From Paragemmobacter amnigenus (GTDB lineage Bacteria > Pseudomonadota > Alphaproteobacteria > Rhodobacterales > Rhodobacteraceae), in the NCBI RefSeq assembly GCF_009908265.2, contig NZ_JAAATX020000012.1, forward strand, positions 1 to 64,000: a stretch of DNA of 64,000 nt, given 5' to 3'. Below the pieces are notes generated by a model, which was given only the letters and a program-made list of their open reading frames with translations, did not search any database and had not been told where the DNA came from. Positions 8,417-16,169 of the stretch are shown in pieces. Positions within the stretch are counted from its first letter, which is position 1. Each line of letters begins with the position of its first letter. The translations under genes and the position numbers were made by a program.

Positions 8417-8781
8417 CGCTGGACAAGCTCGCGGACCGAAGCCAGCATCTCGGCATTCGAAAAGGGCTTGGTCATGAAGCGGTCCACACCCGCCTTCTCG
8501 GCCGCCTCGCGGTCGCGTCCCTGCCCCTTGGCCGTCAGCATCAGCACGGGCGTCGATCCGGTCTCGGGATGGGCACGGATCGCGGCCAGCACCTCGAGCC
8601 CCGAACACCCCGGCAACATCAGGTCGAGGATCACCAGATCGGGCCGCACCTCGCGCACCGCCTCGGCGGCACCGACACCGTCCGACAGGCTCGACACCCG
8701 CATCCCGTCCCGTCCCAGTAGAAAGCGGATCGCCTCGGCGATGTTGGGTTCGTCCTCGATAAGAAGGACATGACCTGCCAT
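8413..8781 (-). CDS. Single-domain response regulator (CheY-like)
   Basis: This is a 122-residue receiver domain alone. The acidic pocket is Glu9/Asp10, the phosphorylation site Asp53 (VILDLMLPG), Thr83 and Lys105 (MTKPF). There is no DNA-binding output domain, unlike the LuxR-type partners of CrbS or the NtrC-type CbrB. It is therefore either a phosphorelay carrier or acts by protein contact. It is the first gene of the kinase operon and precedes the small membrane protein by ATGA overlap. Confidence 0.9.
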   Translation of the reverse strand: MAGHVLLIEDEPNIAEAIRFLLGRDGMRVSSLSDGVGAAEAVREVRPDLVILDLMLPGCSGLEVLAAIRAHPETGSTPVLMLTAKGQGRDREAAEKAGVDRFMTKPFSNAEMLASVRELVQR

Positions 8782-8912
8782 AGAACCACTCCCCCGCCAG
8801 CGCCGTCCCGACGCGACCTGTCCCGTCGCGCCATGGCCCCTTGCCGTCTCTGTCGCGACGATGCCCCGATTCCTTGGTGCGTGTCAAAACTCCCTTCGTA
8901 TGATCCGCCGTC

Positions 8913-10238
8913 TCAGGGGCTGTCCTCTCCCCCGCCGGTGCCAAGGATCGACGGTTCGCGCCGCGCCGGACAGCCACGGCGCGGGCAGACGCGGCAGCTT
9001 GACCCCACCGGCAGCGCCACCTCGCCCGGCTGGTCGCGCAGCACCGGACCAAGCAGCATCGCCGCCTCGCGCAGTTCCACCCCGCCGATTCCGTCGGGAT
9101 GGACCAGACGGCTCTGCGCCAGCACGCGGAACCGCCGCGACTGCCGTCCCGCCGTCTCGACCAGCACCGCCACCGGGCTGCCCGGACGCCCCAGCGCGGC
9201 ATAAAGCGGCCAGAGCGGACAGGCCGCGCCGAAACGCGGCAGCGAAAATCCCGCCGCCGGCTTGCGGAAGGTCAGCGTCCCCGACCCGTCACAGGTGACC
9301 AGCCCCTCCTCCGCACCGGGGCGCAGCGCGATGCGCCGCAGCACCGCCGTCACCTCAACCCCGAATCGCGCCGCCACCCGCAGCGGATCGCCGCCACAGG
9401 CCGCCAGCACCTGGTTGAATGCGGCCAGCGGCATCTGCCGCGCCTCCTCGGCCGCGCGCAGGACAAAGCCGCGCGCCAGCACCCGCGCCGCCTCCGAAGC
9501 CAGCGCGCCGATCTCGTGCTCCAGCGCGGCCTCCCCCTCGCCGCCCTCCTCCAGTTCCGGCAGATGCCAGCCGCGTGCGGCAAGCCAGCCCTCCATCTCT
9601 TCCTGCGGCGTGGCGATCCCCGCCGCCTCGGACAGGTCCGACCCGTCCAGATAGGCCACCAGCATCTCGGACCCCTGCGCCAGCCGCTCGCTATCCTGAT
9701 GCAGGTTCCGCAGGAACCGCGCCTGCCATTCCGGCTCGATATCCGGCGTCTCGGCCAGAATCGCCGCCGTCGACCGGACCGAGGCCACCGCCGACAGCAC
9801 CTCGTGCAGCGAATCCGACAGGTGGGGGTCATGCGTCATGCGGTCGTTCAGCGCCTCCACCGCCCGCTCCAGCCCCGCCGCCCGCCGCTCCAGCGCCACG
9901 ACCGTCGCGGCCCAGCCCGGAAAGCGCCCCGCGAATTCGTCGGCGCGGTCCAGTTCGGCCCCCGTCGCTGATCCCGTCGCGGATCCCGCCGCCGCGGCCG
10001 CCGCGCGCAGGTCCTCGACGATGCCCGCCCCCGCCTCGTCCGACAGCACGCCGGGATCGACCCCCAGCACCGCCGCCAGCGCCTCCAGCACCGTGCCCGA
10101 CACGCGCCGCCGGTTATGTTCGATCAGGTTCAGATAGGACGCCGAAACCCCCGCCGCCGCCGCCACCTCGGCCTGCCGCAGCCCCAGCGCCTGCCGCCGC
10201 TCGCGCAGCCGCGTTCCCGTCAGCGCCGTCATCGCCAT
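8913..10238 (-). CDS. Short-chain fatty-acyl regulator family protein (XRE HTH + DUF2083, ScfR/PccR type)
   Basis: The 441-residue protein has an N-terminal XRE helix-turn-helix (residues about 10-65, LRERRQALGLRQAEVAAAAG and SASYLNLIEHNRRR). A long middle region follows, with a C-terminal DUF2083-type domain ending in a cysteine cluster (SSCRVCPRRGCPARRE). This is the architecture of RamB/PccR/ScfR regulators, which respond to acyl-CoA esters and control acetate, propionate or ethylmalonyl-CoA genes. It lies 131 bp upstream of the response regulator in the same direction, so it may belong to the same regulatory unit. Two copies of AACTTTACA precede its start. Confidence 0.85.
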   Translation of the reverse strand: MAMTALTGTRLRERRQALGLRQAEVAAAAGVSASYLNLIEHNRRRVSGTVLEALAAVLGVDPGVLSDEAGAGIVEDLRAAAAAAGSATGSATGAELDRADEFAGRFPGWAATVVALERRAAGLERAVEALNDRMTHDPHLSDSLHEVLSAVASVRSTAAILAETPDIEPEWQARFLRNLHQDSERLAQGSEMLVAYLDGSDLSEAAGIATPQEEMEGWLAARGWHLPELEEGGEGEAALEHEIGALASEAARVLARGFVLRAAEEARQMPLAAFNQVLAACGGDPLRVAARFGVEVTAVLRRIALRPGAEEGLVTCDGSGTLTFRKPAAGFSLPRFGAACPLWPLYAALGRPGSPVAVLVETAGRQSRRFRVLAQSRLVHPDGIGGVELREAAMLLGPVLRDQPGEVALPVGSSCRVCPRRGCPARREPSILGTGGGEDSP

Positions 10239-10262
10239 CTGCCATCCTCCCGCAAGCGGCTG

Positions 10263-10290
10263 AACTTTACAGCGGGCGGAAAACTTTACA
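10263..10290 (-). promoter_or_regulatory. Direct repeat upstream of the ScfR-type regulator, candidate operator
   Basis: AACTTTACA occurs at 10263-10271 and again at 10282-10290, 19 bp apart, about two helical turns. Read on the gene's strand the motif is TGTAAAGTT. RamB/PccR-family regulators bind short A/T-rich sites of the AAAGT/TTGCAAA sort near their own genes, so autoregulation is plausible. The similarity is suggestive only. Confidence 0.35.
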
Positions 10291-10325
10291 AACCCCTGTC
10301 CTTCAACCCTGTCCCGCGGCCAAGG

Positions 10326-10358
10326 AAAAAGGCGCGCCCGGATCGCTCCGGACGCGCC
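10326..10358 (-). terminator. Intrinsic terminator of the ABC transporter operon
   Basis: On the minus strand a stem GGCGCG+TCCGG pairs across a four-base loop with one mismatch, and is followed by TTTTTCC. It lies 25 bp after the substrate-binding protein stop. A second small hairpin (GTAACCG/CGGTTAC, 10368-10386) overlaps the stop codon. Confidence 0.8.
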
Positions 10359-10382
10359 CTGATCTCCGTAACCGGATGACGG

Positions 10383-11363
10383 TTACTGCAGCGCCTTGTC
10401 GGTGATCGCGCTCGTCCACGCCCCTTCCGGCGCCTTCGAGATCACGGGATCCGACCCGCCCGACAGCAGCGATGCCACCGTCCGCTCTGCCGCGGCCACA
10501 TCCAGCGCGCCGTTCGACCCTGCGGTCAGCTTGGCAATCTCGCCCATCATGCGCTTCTGGTGGTTCTCGGTCTGCGCGCCGGTCTCGTCATTCTCCAGCA
10601 CGATCATCGCCGCCTCGTCGGGGTTCGCCTCGGCGTATTTCCAGCCCTTCATCGAGGCGCGGACGAATTTCACCATCGTCTCCTGGAAGGCCGGATCCGC
10701 CAGACGGTCCTCGAGGACGTAAAGCCCGTCCTCCAGCGTCGCCACGCCCTGATCCTCGTACTTGAAGGTCACCAGATCATCGGGGCTGATGCCCGCGTCG
10801 ATCACCTGCCAGTATTCGTTATAGGTCATGGTCGACACGCAGGCCGCCTGCTTTTGCAGCAGCGGGTCCACGTTGAAGCCCTGCTTCAGCACCGTCACGC
10901 CGCCCGGGCTGCCGTCGGTGGCAAGGCCAAGCTGGCTCATCCACGACAGGAAGGGATATTCGTTCCCGAAGAACCACACGCCCAGCGTCTTGTCCGCGAA
11001 ATCGGCCGGCGACTGGATGCCCGTCTCCTTCAGACAGGTCAGCATCATGCCCGAGCTTGCAAAGGGCTGGGCGATGTTCACCAGCGGCACGCCCTTTTCC
11101 CGCGCGGCAAGTGCTGCAGGCATCCATTCCACGATCACATCGGCCCCGCCGCCCGCGATCACCTGCGGCGGCGCAAGGTCCGGACCGCCCGGCTTGATCG
11201 TGACGTTCAGGCCCTCTTCCTCGTAGAACCCCTTGTCCTTGGCCACGTAATAGCCCGCGAACTGGGCCTGCGTGACCCATTTCAGCTGCAGCGTCACATC
11301 CTCGGCCTGCGCCGCGCCCGCCGCCATGGCGGCAAAAAGCGCACCCGTCAGAAACTTCTTCAT
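10383..11363 (-). CDS. ABC transporter substrate-binding protein, NMT1/THI5-like (probable pyrimidine uptake)
   Basis: The 326-residue protein has a Sec signal peptide ending in AAQA at about residue 20 and an NMT1/THI5-type periplasmic binding fold (KWVTQAQFAGYYVAKDKGFYEEEGL near the mature N-terminus). ThiY-like members bind pyrimidines such as formyl-aminopyrimidine. The gene is last in an operon with two permeases, an ATPase and dihydropyrimidinase, so a pyrimidine or a breakdown product is the likely ligand. The ATG at 11363 (MKKFL) starts the signal peptide; an upstream in-frame ATG would put acidic residues before it and is less likely. Confidence 0.85.
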   Translation of the reverse strand: MKKFLTGALFAAMAAGAAQAEDVTLQLKWVTQAQFAGYYVAKDKGFYEEEGLNVTIKPGGPDLAPPQVIAGGGADVIVEWMPAALAAREKGVPLVNIAQPFASSGMMLTCLKETGIQSPADFADKTLGVWFFGNEYPFLSWMSQLGLATDGSPGGVTVLKQGFNVDPLLQKQAACVSTMTYNEYWQVIDAGISPDDLVTFKYEDQGVATLEDGLYVLEDRLADPAFQETMVKFVRASMKGWKYAEANPDEAAMIVLENDETGAQTENHQKRMMGEIAKLTAGSNGALDVAAAERTVASLLSGGSDPVISKAPEGAWTSAITDKALQ

Positions 11364-11408
11364 CGTCTCAACCTCCATGTTGCGACCCGCTTTCCTGCGG
11401 GCCTTCGT

Positions 11409-12254
11409 TTAATGCCTTTGCGCCGGATGCCAGAAGGTCACCCACCGCTCCACCACGCTCACCGCGCCATAGAAGACGGACCCCGCCAGCGCCGCAACCG
11501 CAATCTCTGCCCAGACCATGTCCAGCCCCAGCCGCCCCACCTCGGTCGAGATGCGAAAGCCCATGCCCACGATGGGACTGCCGAAAAATTCGGCAACGAT
11601 GGCCCCGATCAGCGCCAGCGTGGTGGCGATCTTCAACCCGTTGAAGAAGAAGGGCATGGCAGCAGGCAGCCGCAGCTTGACCAGCGCCTGCCAGTAGCCC
11701 GCCCCCCATGTCGCCATCAGGTCGCGCTGCATCCGCTCGGACGCCTGCAACCCCGCGACAAGGTTCACCAGCACGGGGAAGAAGACCATGACCAGAACCA
11801 CCGCCGCCTTCGACTGCCAGTCGAAACCGAACCACATCACAAGGATGGGGGCGAGGCCCACGATGGGCAGCGCCGCCACGAAATTCCCGATGGGCAAGAG
11901 CCCGCGCTGCAGGAAGGGCACGCGGTCGATGGCGATGGCCATGGCAAAGGCCGCCCCCACGCCCATGACAAAGCCCGTCAGCGCGCCCTTGACCACGGTC
12001 TGCACGAAATCCGCCCAGAGCACCTCGGGCGAGGCGACGATGCGCGCCCAGATCGCGCTCGGCGCGGGCAGGATGACGGGCTGCACGCCAAAGCCGCGCA
12101 CCACCCCCTCCCACAGCACCAGAACCGTGATCCCGAACAGCAGCGGCACGAAGACACGCCCCGCGCGGCTGCGCCCCGCCGCCGATCCCGCGACCGAGGC
12201 ATTCACCGCCCAGGCCGCAAGCCAGAACAGGATGGCACCTCCCAGCCAGATCAT
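11409..12254 (-). CDS. ABC transporter permease (second of pair)
   Basis: This 281-residue membrane protein has about six transmembrane helices and a BPD_transp_1 domain of the SsuC/ThiX class (EAA-type region WGAGYWQALVKLRLPAAMPF). Its ATG overlaps the preceding permease stop (ATGA). Two different permeases with one binding protein indicate a heterodimeric channel. Its neighbours suggest import of pyrimidine-type substrates. Confidence 0.88.
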   Translation of the reverse strand: MIWLGGAILFWLAAWAVNASVAGSAAGRSRAGRVFVPLLFGITVLVLWEGVVRGFGVQPVILPAPSAIWARIVASPEVLWADFVQTVVKGALTGFVMGVGAAFAMAIAIDRVPFLQRGLLPIGNFVAALPIVGLAPILVMWFGFDWQSKAAVVLVMVFFPVLVNLVAGLQASERMQRDLMATWGAGYWQALVKLRLPAAMPFFFNGLKIATTLALIGAIVAEFFGSPIVGMGFRISTEVGRLGLDMVWAEIAVAALAGSVFYGAVSVVERWVTFWHPAQRH

Positions 12255-13120
12255 GCCGGACCTCCCATCCTGCGCCGCGCCACCTGTTCCACCGTCCCGA
12301 CAAGGACGATCAGCATCCCCGCAAGGATCGCCGACGCGAACAGCGCCGCCCACATGATCAGCGGCTCGCCGAATTGCGACCCGATCAGCATCCGCGCGCC
12401 CAAGCCCTCGATCGCGCCCGTCGGCAACTCGCCCACGATCGTCCCGATCAGCGCCGCCGCCACCGCCACCTTCAGCGAGGCAAAGAAATAGGGCATGGAC
12501 GCCGGCAGCCGCAGCTTCCAGAACGTCTCGCTTTCCGAGGCATTGTAGGTCCGCAGCAGGTCAAGCTGCATCGCATCGGGCGAGCGCAGGCCCTTCACCA
12601 TGCTCACCAGCACCGGAAAGAACGACAGATAGGCCGAGATGATGGCCTTCGGAACCTCGCGGTTGTCGATGCCCAACTGGTTCGACACGGTCAGGATCAT
12701 CGGCGCAAGTGCCACGATGGGAATGGTCTGGCTGATGATGGCCCAGGGCATGACCGACATGTCCATGACGCGGAAGCGCACGATGGACACGGCCAGCGCG
12801 ACCCCCATCACGATCCCCAGCGCAAAGCCCATCATCGTGCCGCGGAAGGTGACGAAGCCGTGGTAGACAAGGCTGCGCTTTGACGTCACCGCCTGCCCCG
12901 CCACACCCTTCCACAATTCCTTCACCACCTGATGCGGCGGCGGCAGCAGGGGACGGTCCTGCGCCATGGTCTGCGGCACCATCTCGGCGAAGCTGACGGT
13001 CGTGCCCGCCCGCTCGGCCTGATCATAGACCCATGTGGAATTCATCCACACCGCCGCCGCATACCAGATCACCACGATGATCCCCAGCACGGACAGAACG
13101 GGCAGCACCTTCTCCCTCAT
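12251..13120 (-). CDS. ABC transporter permease (first of pair)
   Basis: This 289-residue permease begins with a membrane anchor (VLPVLSVLGIIVVIWYAAAVW). After a periplasmic segment of about 70 residues it continues with the BPD_transp_1 core; the ATPase contact motif reads ESETFWKLRLPASMPYFFAS. It overlaps by four bases the small EamA-like gene upstream and the second permease downstream, so translation is coupled along the operon. Confidence 0.88.
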   Translation of the reverse strand: MREKVLPVLSVLGIIVVIWYAAAVWMNSTWVYDQAERAGTTVSFAEMVPQTMAQDRPLLPPPHQVVKELWKGVAGQAVTSKRSLVYHGFVTFRGTMMGFALGIVMGVALAVSIVRFRVMDMSVMPWAIISQTIPIVALAPMILTVSNQLGIDNREVPKAIISAYLSFFPVLVSMVKGLRSPDAMQLDLLRTYNASESETFWKLRLPASMPYFFASLKVAVAAALIGTIVGELPTGAIEGLGARMLIGSQFGEPLIMWAALFASAILAGMLIVLVGTVEQVARRRMGGPA

Positions 13121-13452
13121 CCCCGCACTCCCTGCGGCCATGCGATCATCGCCACCGCCACGATCCCCAGCACCACGCCCGCCGTCTGCAATCCGGTCAG
13201 CTTCTCGCCGAACCACAACACCCCGATCAGCGCCAGCGCGACCAGCTGCACCACCGACGAAATCGACACCGCCAGCGCAAGCCCGCTCTCCCGCATCAGC
13301 CGCACCATCATCAGGTTTCCCACCAGAAAGAAGCCCAGCGCCAGCCCCAGCGTGGGCCAGGCCCCCGACCCCGCATAGGCCCGCAGCACGGAATTGGCCG
13401 CCACAAAGGCCGCCATCGCCCCCGAAAGCCACAGCATCAGCCCCGCGCTCAT
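13117..13452 (-). CDS. Half-size EamA/SMR-like membrane protein (111 aa)
   Basis: The protein has four predicted transmembrane helices, the size of a small multidrug resistance subunit or one EamA repeat. A typical C-terminal motif reads LALIGVLWFGEKLTGLQTAG, the EamA/SMR pattern before the last helix. It is coupled to the first permease by ATGA overlap inside the pyrimidine ABC operon. A secondary transporter or an accessory subunit are both possible; full EamA transporters have ten helices, so this one must act as an oligomer. Confidence 0.8.
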   Translation of the reverse strand: MSAGLMLWLSGAMAAFVAANSVLRAYAGSGAWPTLGLALGFFLVGNLMMVRLMRESGLALAVSISSVVQLVALALIGVLWFGEKLTGLQTAGVVLGIVAVAMIAWPQGVRG

Positions 13453-13463
13453 GCCCGCCCCCC

Positions 13464-13490
13464 GGCTTCATCTCGGCCCAAATACCCAAC
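13464..13490. repeat. Dispersed intergenic repeat, copy 1 (GGCTTCATCT...CAAATAcCC)
   Basis: The stretch GGCTTCATCTCGGCCCAAAT recurs with small changes at 16107 (GGCTTCATCTGTTCTCAAAT) in another gap of the same operon. This motif is, as far as I recall, widespread between Rhodobacterales genes. Two copies are present in the window. Confidence 0.5.
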
Positions 13491-13529
13491 CGCAACGCCA
13501 TCCACCCGCGCCACGCCGGCAGTTGCGCG

Positions 13530-13571
13530 CCCCCCTCCCCCCTCGTGGGGGAGGGTCGGGGTGGGGGGGCG
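13530..13571. repeat. REP-like C/G-rich hairpin between transporter genes
   Basis: CCCTCCCCC and GGGGGAGGG form a nine-base-pair stem around a CTCGT loop, followed by TCGGGGTGGGGGGG. Such elements are common between alphaproteobacterial genes. It lies after the ATPase gene within the operon and could act as a stabiliser or partial terminator. Confidence 0.55.
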
Positions 13572-13581
13572 TCCGACCCGA

Positions 13582-14370
13582 TCACACCTCATCGCCATGC
13601 CCCGCGCGCAAGCCTTCCCGCACCCGATGCGCGATCTCGATGAACTCGCGGCTGTCGCGGATGTCCAGCGGCCGCTCCTTCGGCAGGGGGCTGTCGATCA
13701 CATCCGTGATCCGCCCCGGACGCGGGGACATCACCACGATCTTGGTGGACAGATACACCGCCTCGGGGATCGAATGGGTGACAAAGCCGATGGTCTTGCC
13801 CGTCGCCGCCCAGAGCTTCAGCAATTCCTCGTTCAGCCGGTCGCGCACGATCTCGTCCAGCGCGCCGAAGGGTTCGTCCATCAAGAGGATATCCGCGTCA
13901 AAGGCCAAGGCCCGCGCGATCGACGCCCGCTGCTGCATCCCCCCCGACAACTGCCACGGAAACTTCTTGCCGAACCCCTTGAGCTCCACCAGCTCCAGCA
14001 CCCGCTCGATCCGCTCGGCCTGCTCGGCCTTGGAAAACCCCATGATCTCCAAGGGCAGCGCGATGTTGCCCGCAATCGTCCGCCACGGATAGAGCCCCGC
14101 CGCCTGAAAGACATAGCCATAGGCCCGCTTCCTGCGCGCCTCGTCGGGCGTCATGCCGTTCACCGTCAGCGTGCCGCCCGTCGGATGCTCCAGCGCCGCG
14201 ACACAGCGCAGGAAGGTGGTCTTGCCACAGCCCGACGGCCCGATGAAGGACACGAAATCCCCCCGGTTCACCGTCAGGTTCACATCCTTCAGCGCATGGA
14301 CCGGCCCGTCCCCCGTCTGGAAGGTCAGGTTCAGCCCCTTCGCCTCGATCACCGGCGCGCCTGCCGCCAT
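13582..14370 (-). CDS. ABC transporter ATP-binding protein
   Basis: This 262-residue ATPase of the SsuB/TauB class has Walker A GPSGCGKTT, Q-loop FQAAGLYPW, signature LSGGMQQR, Walker B ILLMDEPFGALD and the H-loop VTHSI. It powers the two permeases downstream. The ATG at 14370 is preceded by GAAGGA with nine bases of spacing; upstream in-frame codons are less well supported. It follows dihydropyrimidinase by 253 bp, a gap that holds a 40-codon ORF on the opposite strand. Confidence 0.9.
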   Translation of the reverse strand: MAAGAPVIEAKGLNLTFQTGDGPVHALKDVNLTVNRGDFVSFIGPSGCGKTTFLRCVAALEHPTGGTLTVNGMTPDEARRKRAYGYVFQAAGLYPWRTIAGNIALPLEIMGFSKAEQAERIERVLELVELKGFGKKFPWQLSGGMQQRASIARALAFDADILLMDEPFGALDEIVRDRLNEELLKLWAATGKTIGFVTHSIPEAVYLSTKIVVMSPRPGRITDVIDSPLPKERPLDIRDSREFIEIAHRVREGLRAGHGDEV

Positions 14371-14498
14371 GCCGACCGTATCCTTCACGCCCGCCCATCC
14401 TTCACAGTCACGTTCCTTCACAATCCTGTTGCGCGCCCCTGCCATGCTTGGCCCGGTCCCGCCGCCTTCCCATCTCCCCGCAAACCGCAGGAGGCCAC

Positions 14499-14621
14499 AT
14501 GCAACCCACCCTCGCCTTCGCCCCGACAGCCGAAGACCTCGACGAGGATCTCTTCACCGCGCCCGTCCTCACCTTCGCCCCCCCGCCGCCACCGGCAGCG
14601 GAAGAGGACCGGACGGACTGA
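14499..14621 (+). CDS. Possible 40-residue protein with strong RBS, antisense within the pyrimidine operon
   Basis: An ATG at 14499 is preceded by AGGAGG with five bases of spacing. The 40-codon frame encodes an acidic, proline-ending peptide (start MQPTLAFAPTAEDLDEDLF, then PPPPPAAEEDRTD). Its TGA stop is two bases from the dihydropyrimidinase stop on the other strand. No membrane segment or motif is seen. The near-perfect ribosome site supports translation, but the peptide is unknown to me and no clear promoter was found. Confidence 0.45.
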   Translation: MQPTLAFAPTAEDLDEDLFTAPVLTFAPPPPPAAEEDRTD

Positions 14622-14623
14622 CC

Positions 14624-16078
14624 TCACACCCCCGTCGCCGGAATCCCCGTCCGCACCACGGGGCGCGGCGCGGTCAGGTCCTTCCACTGGCTCAGCGCGC
14701 GGTTCACCGCAGGCCGCGCCTCGCGCCCCACGAACTGGCCGTGGCCCTCCTGCGTCTTCACCGCCCCGTCATCGATCGCCACCTGCCCCCGCGTCAGCAC
14801 GTAACGCGGCAGACCCTTCACCGTCTGCCCCTCGAAGACGTTGTAGTCGATGGCCGATTGCTGGGTGCTGGCGGAAATCACCTTCTCCTTCTCGGGGTCC
14901 AGCACCACCAGATCCGCATCCGCCCCCACCAGAACCGCCCCCTTCTTCGGGTACAGGTTCAGGATCTTGGCGATATTGGTCGAGGTGACGGCGACGAATT
15001 CATTGGGCGTCAGCCGCCCCGTCCCCACCCCGTAGGTCCAGAGCATCGGCAGACGATCCTCCAGCCCCCCCGTCCCGTTCGGGATCTTCGCGAAATTGCC
15101 GACCCCGAACCGCTTCTGCTCGGTGGTAAAGGAACAATGGTCCGTCGCCACACAGGACAGCGACCCCGACATCAGCCCCGCCCAGAGCGACGCCTGATGC
15201 TCCTTGTTGCGGAAGGGCGGCGACATCACGCGCCGCGCCGCATGGTCCCAGTCGGGATGGAAATACTCGCTCTCGTCCAGCGTCAGGTGCTGGATCAGCG
15301 GCTCGCCCCAGACCCGCTTGCCCGCCTGCCGCGCGCGCCGGATCGCCTCATGCGCATCCTCGCAGGACACGTGCACGACATAGAGCGGCACCCCCGCCAT
15401 GTCGGCGATCATGATGGCACGGTTCGTCGCCTCCCCCTCCACCTGCGGCGGGCGGCTGTAGGCATGACCCTCCGGCCCCGTATTCCCCTCGGCCAGCAGC
15501 TTCGCCGTCAGCTCCGCCACCACATCGCCATTCTCGGCATGGACCATGGCCAGCCCGCCCAGATCGCCCACGCGGCGGAAGGACGAGAACAGCTCGTCGT
15601 CATTCACCATCAGCGCGCCCTTATAGGCCATGAAATGCTTGAAGGAGGTGATCCCCGCCTTCACGCTGTCTTCCATGCCCTCCCAGACCTTCTCGCCCCA
15701 CCATGTCACCGCCATGTGGTAGGAATAGTCGCAATTCGCGCGGCCCGACTTGTTGTGCCACATCTGGGCGGCATCCATCAGCCCCTGCCCCTGCCCCGGC
15801 AGGATGAAATCGACGACCATCGTCGTCCCGCCCGACAGCGCCGCGCGCGTCCCGCTCTCGAAATCATCCGCCGAATAGGTGCCCATGAAGGGCATTTCCA
15901 GATGCGTATGCGGGTCGATCCCCCCCGGCATCACATAGCACCCCGTCGCATCCAGCTCCGTCCCGCCCGTCAGATTCGCGCCGATCTCGGTGATCCTGCC
16001 CCCCTCGATCCGCACATCCGCCTTGTAGGACAGGTCCGCCGTGACGACGGTGCCGTTCTTGATGATCGTCGCGCTCAT
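14624..16078 (-). CDS. hydA: Dihydropyrimidinase (D-hydantoinase family)
   Basis: The 484-residue cyclic amidohydrolase opens dihydrouracil or dihydrothymine to N-carbamoyl-beta-amino acids, the second step of reductive pyrimidine breakdown. Metal ligands are visible: His57 and His59 in DPHTHLE, the lysine expected to be carbamylated at Lys153 in FMAYKG, then VHAENGD, HVSCEDA and ATDHCSF. Length is normal for the family. The ATG at 16078 follows GGGAGAGAAGCGG. Downstream come the ABC transporter genes and upstream, 91 bp away, the N-carbamoyl amino acid hydrolase gene. Confidence 0.93.
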   Translation of the reverse strand: MSATIIKNGTVVTADLSYKADVRIEGGRITEIGANLTGGTELDATGCYVMPGGIDPHTHLEMPFMGTYSADDFESGTRAALSGGTTMVVDFILPGQGQGLMDAAQMWHNKSGRANCDYSYHMAVTWWGEKVWEGMEDSVKAGITSFKHFMAYKGALMVNDDELFSSFRRVGDLGGLAMVHAENGDVVAELTAKLLAEGNTGPEGHAYSRPPQVEGEATNRAIMIADMAGVPLYVVHVSCEDAHEAIRRARQAGKRVWGEPLIQHLTLDESEYFHPDWDHAARRVMSPPFRNKEHQASLWAGLMSGSLSCVATDHCSFTTEQKRFGVGNFAKIPNGTGGLEDRLPMLWTYGVGTGRLTPNEFVAVTSTNIAKILNLYPKKGAVLVGADADLVVLDPEKEKVISASTQQSAIDYNVFEGQTVKGLPRYVLTRGQVAIDDGAVKTQEGHGQFVGREARPAVNRALSQWKDLTAPRPVVRTGIPATGV

Positions 16079-16106
16079 CCGCTTCTCTCCCTCTCGAAAC
16101 CCGCAG

Positions 16107-16165
16107 GCTTCATCTGTTCTCAAATATCCTCGGGGGGTCCGGGGGGCAGACGGCCCCCCGGGGGG
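16107..16165. repeat. Dispersed intergenic repeat with G/C hairpin, copy 2
   Basis: The copy begins GGCTTCATCTGTTCTCAAAT and runs into TATCCTCGGGGGGTCCGG, then a GGGGGGC/GCCCCCC stem. This type of element is frequent in Rhodobacteraceae intergenic DNA as far as I recall. It separates hydA from the upstream hydrolase gene and could attenuate read-through. Confidence 0.55.
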
Positions 16166-16169
16166 TCAG

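Noticed and set aside
13117-13452. Reading the half-size EamA protein as a frameshifted full EamA gene
   Set aside because: Its ends overlap or abut neighbours cleanly (ATGA with the permease), and no second EamA repeat lies in another frame nearby.
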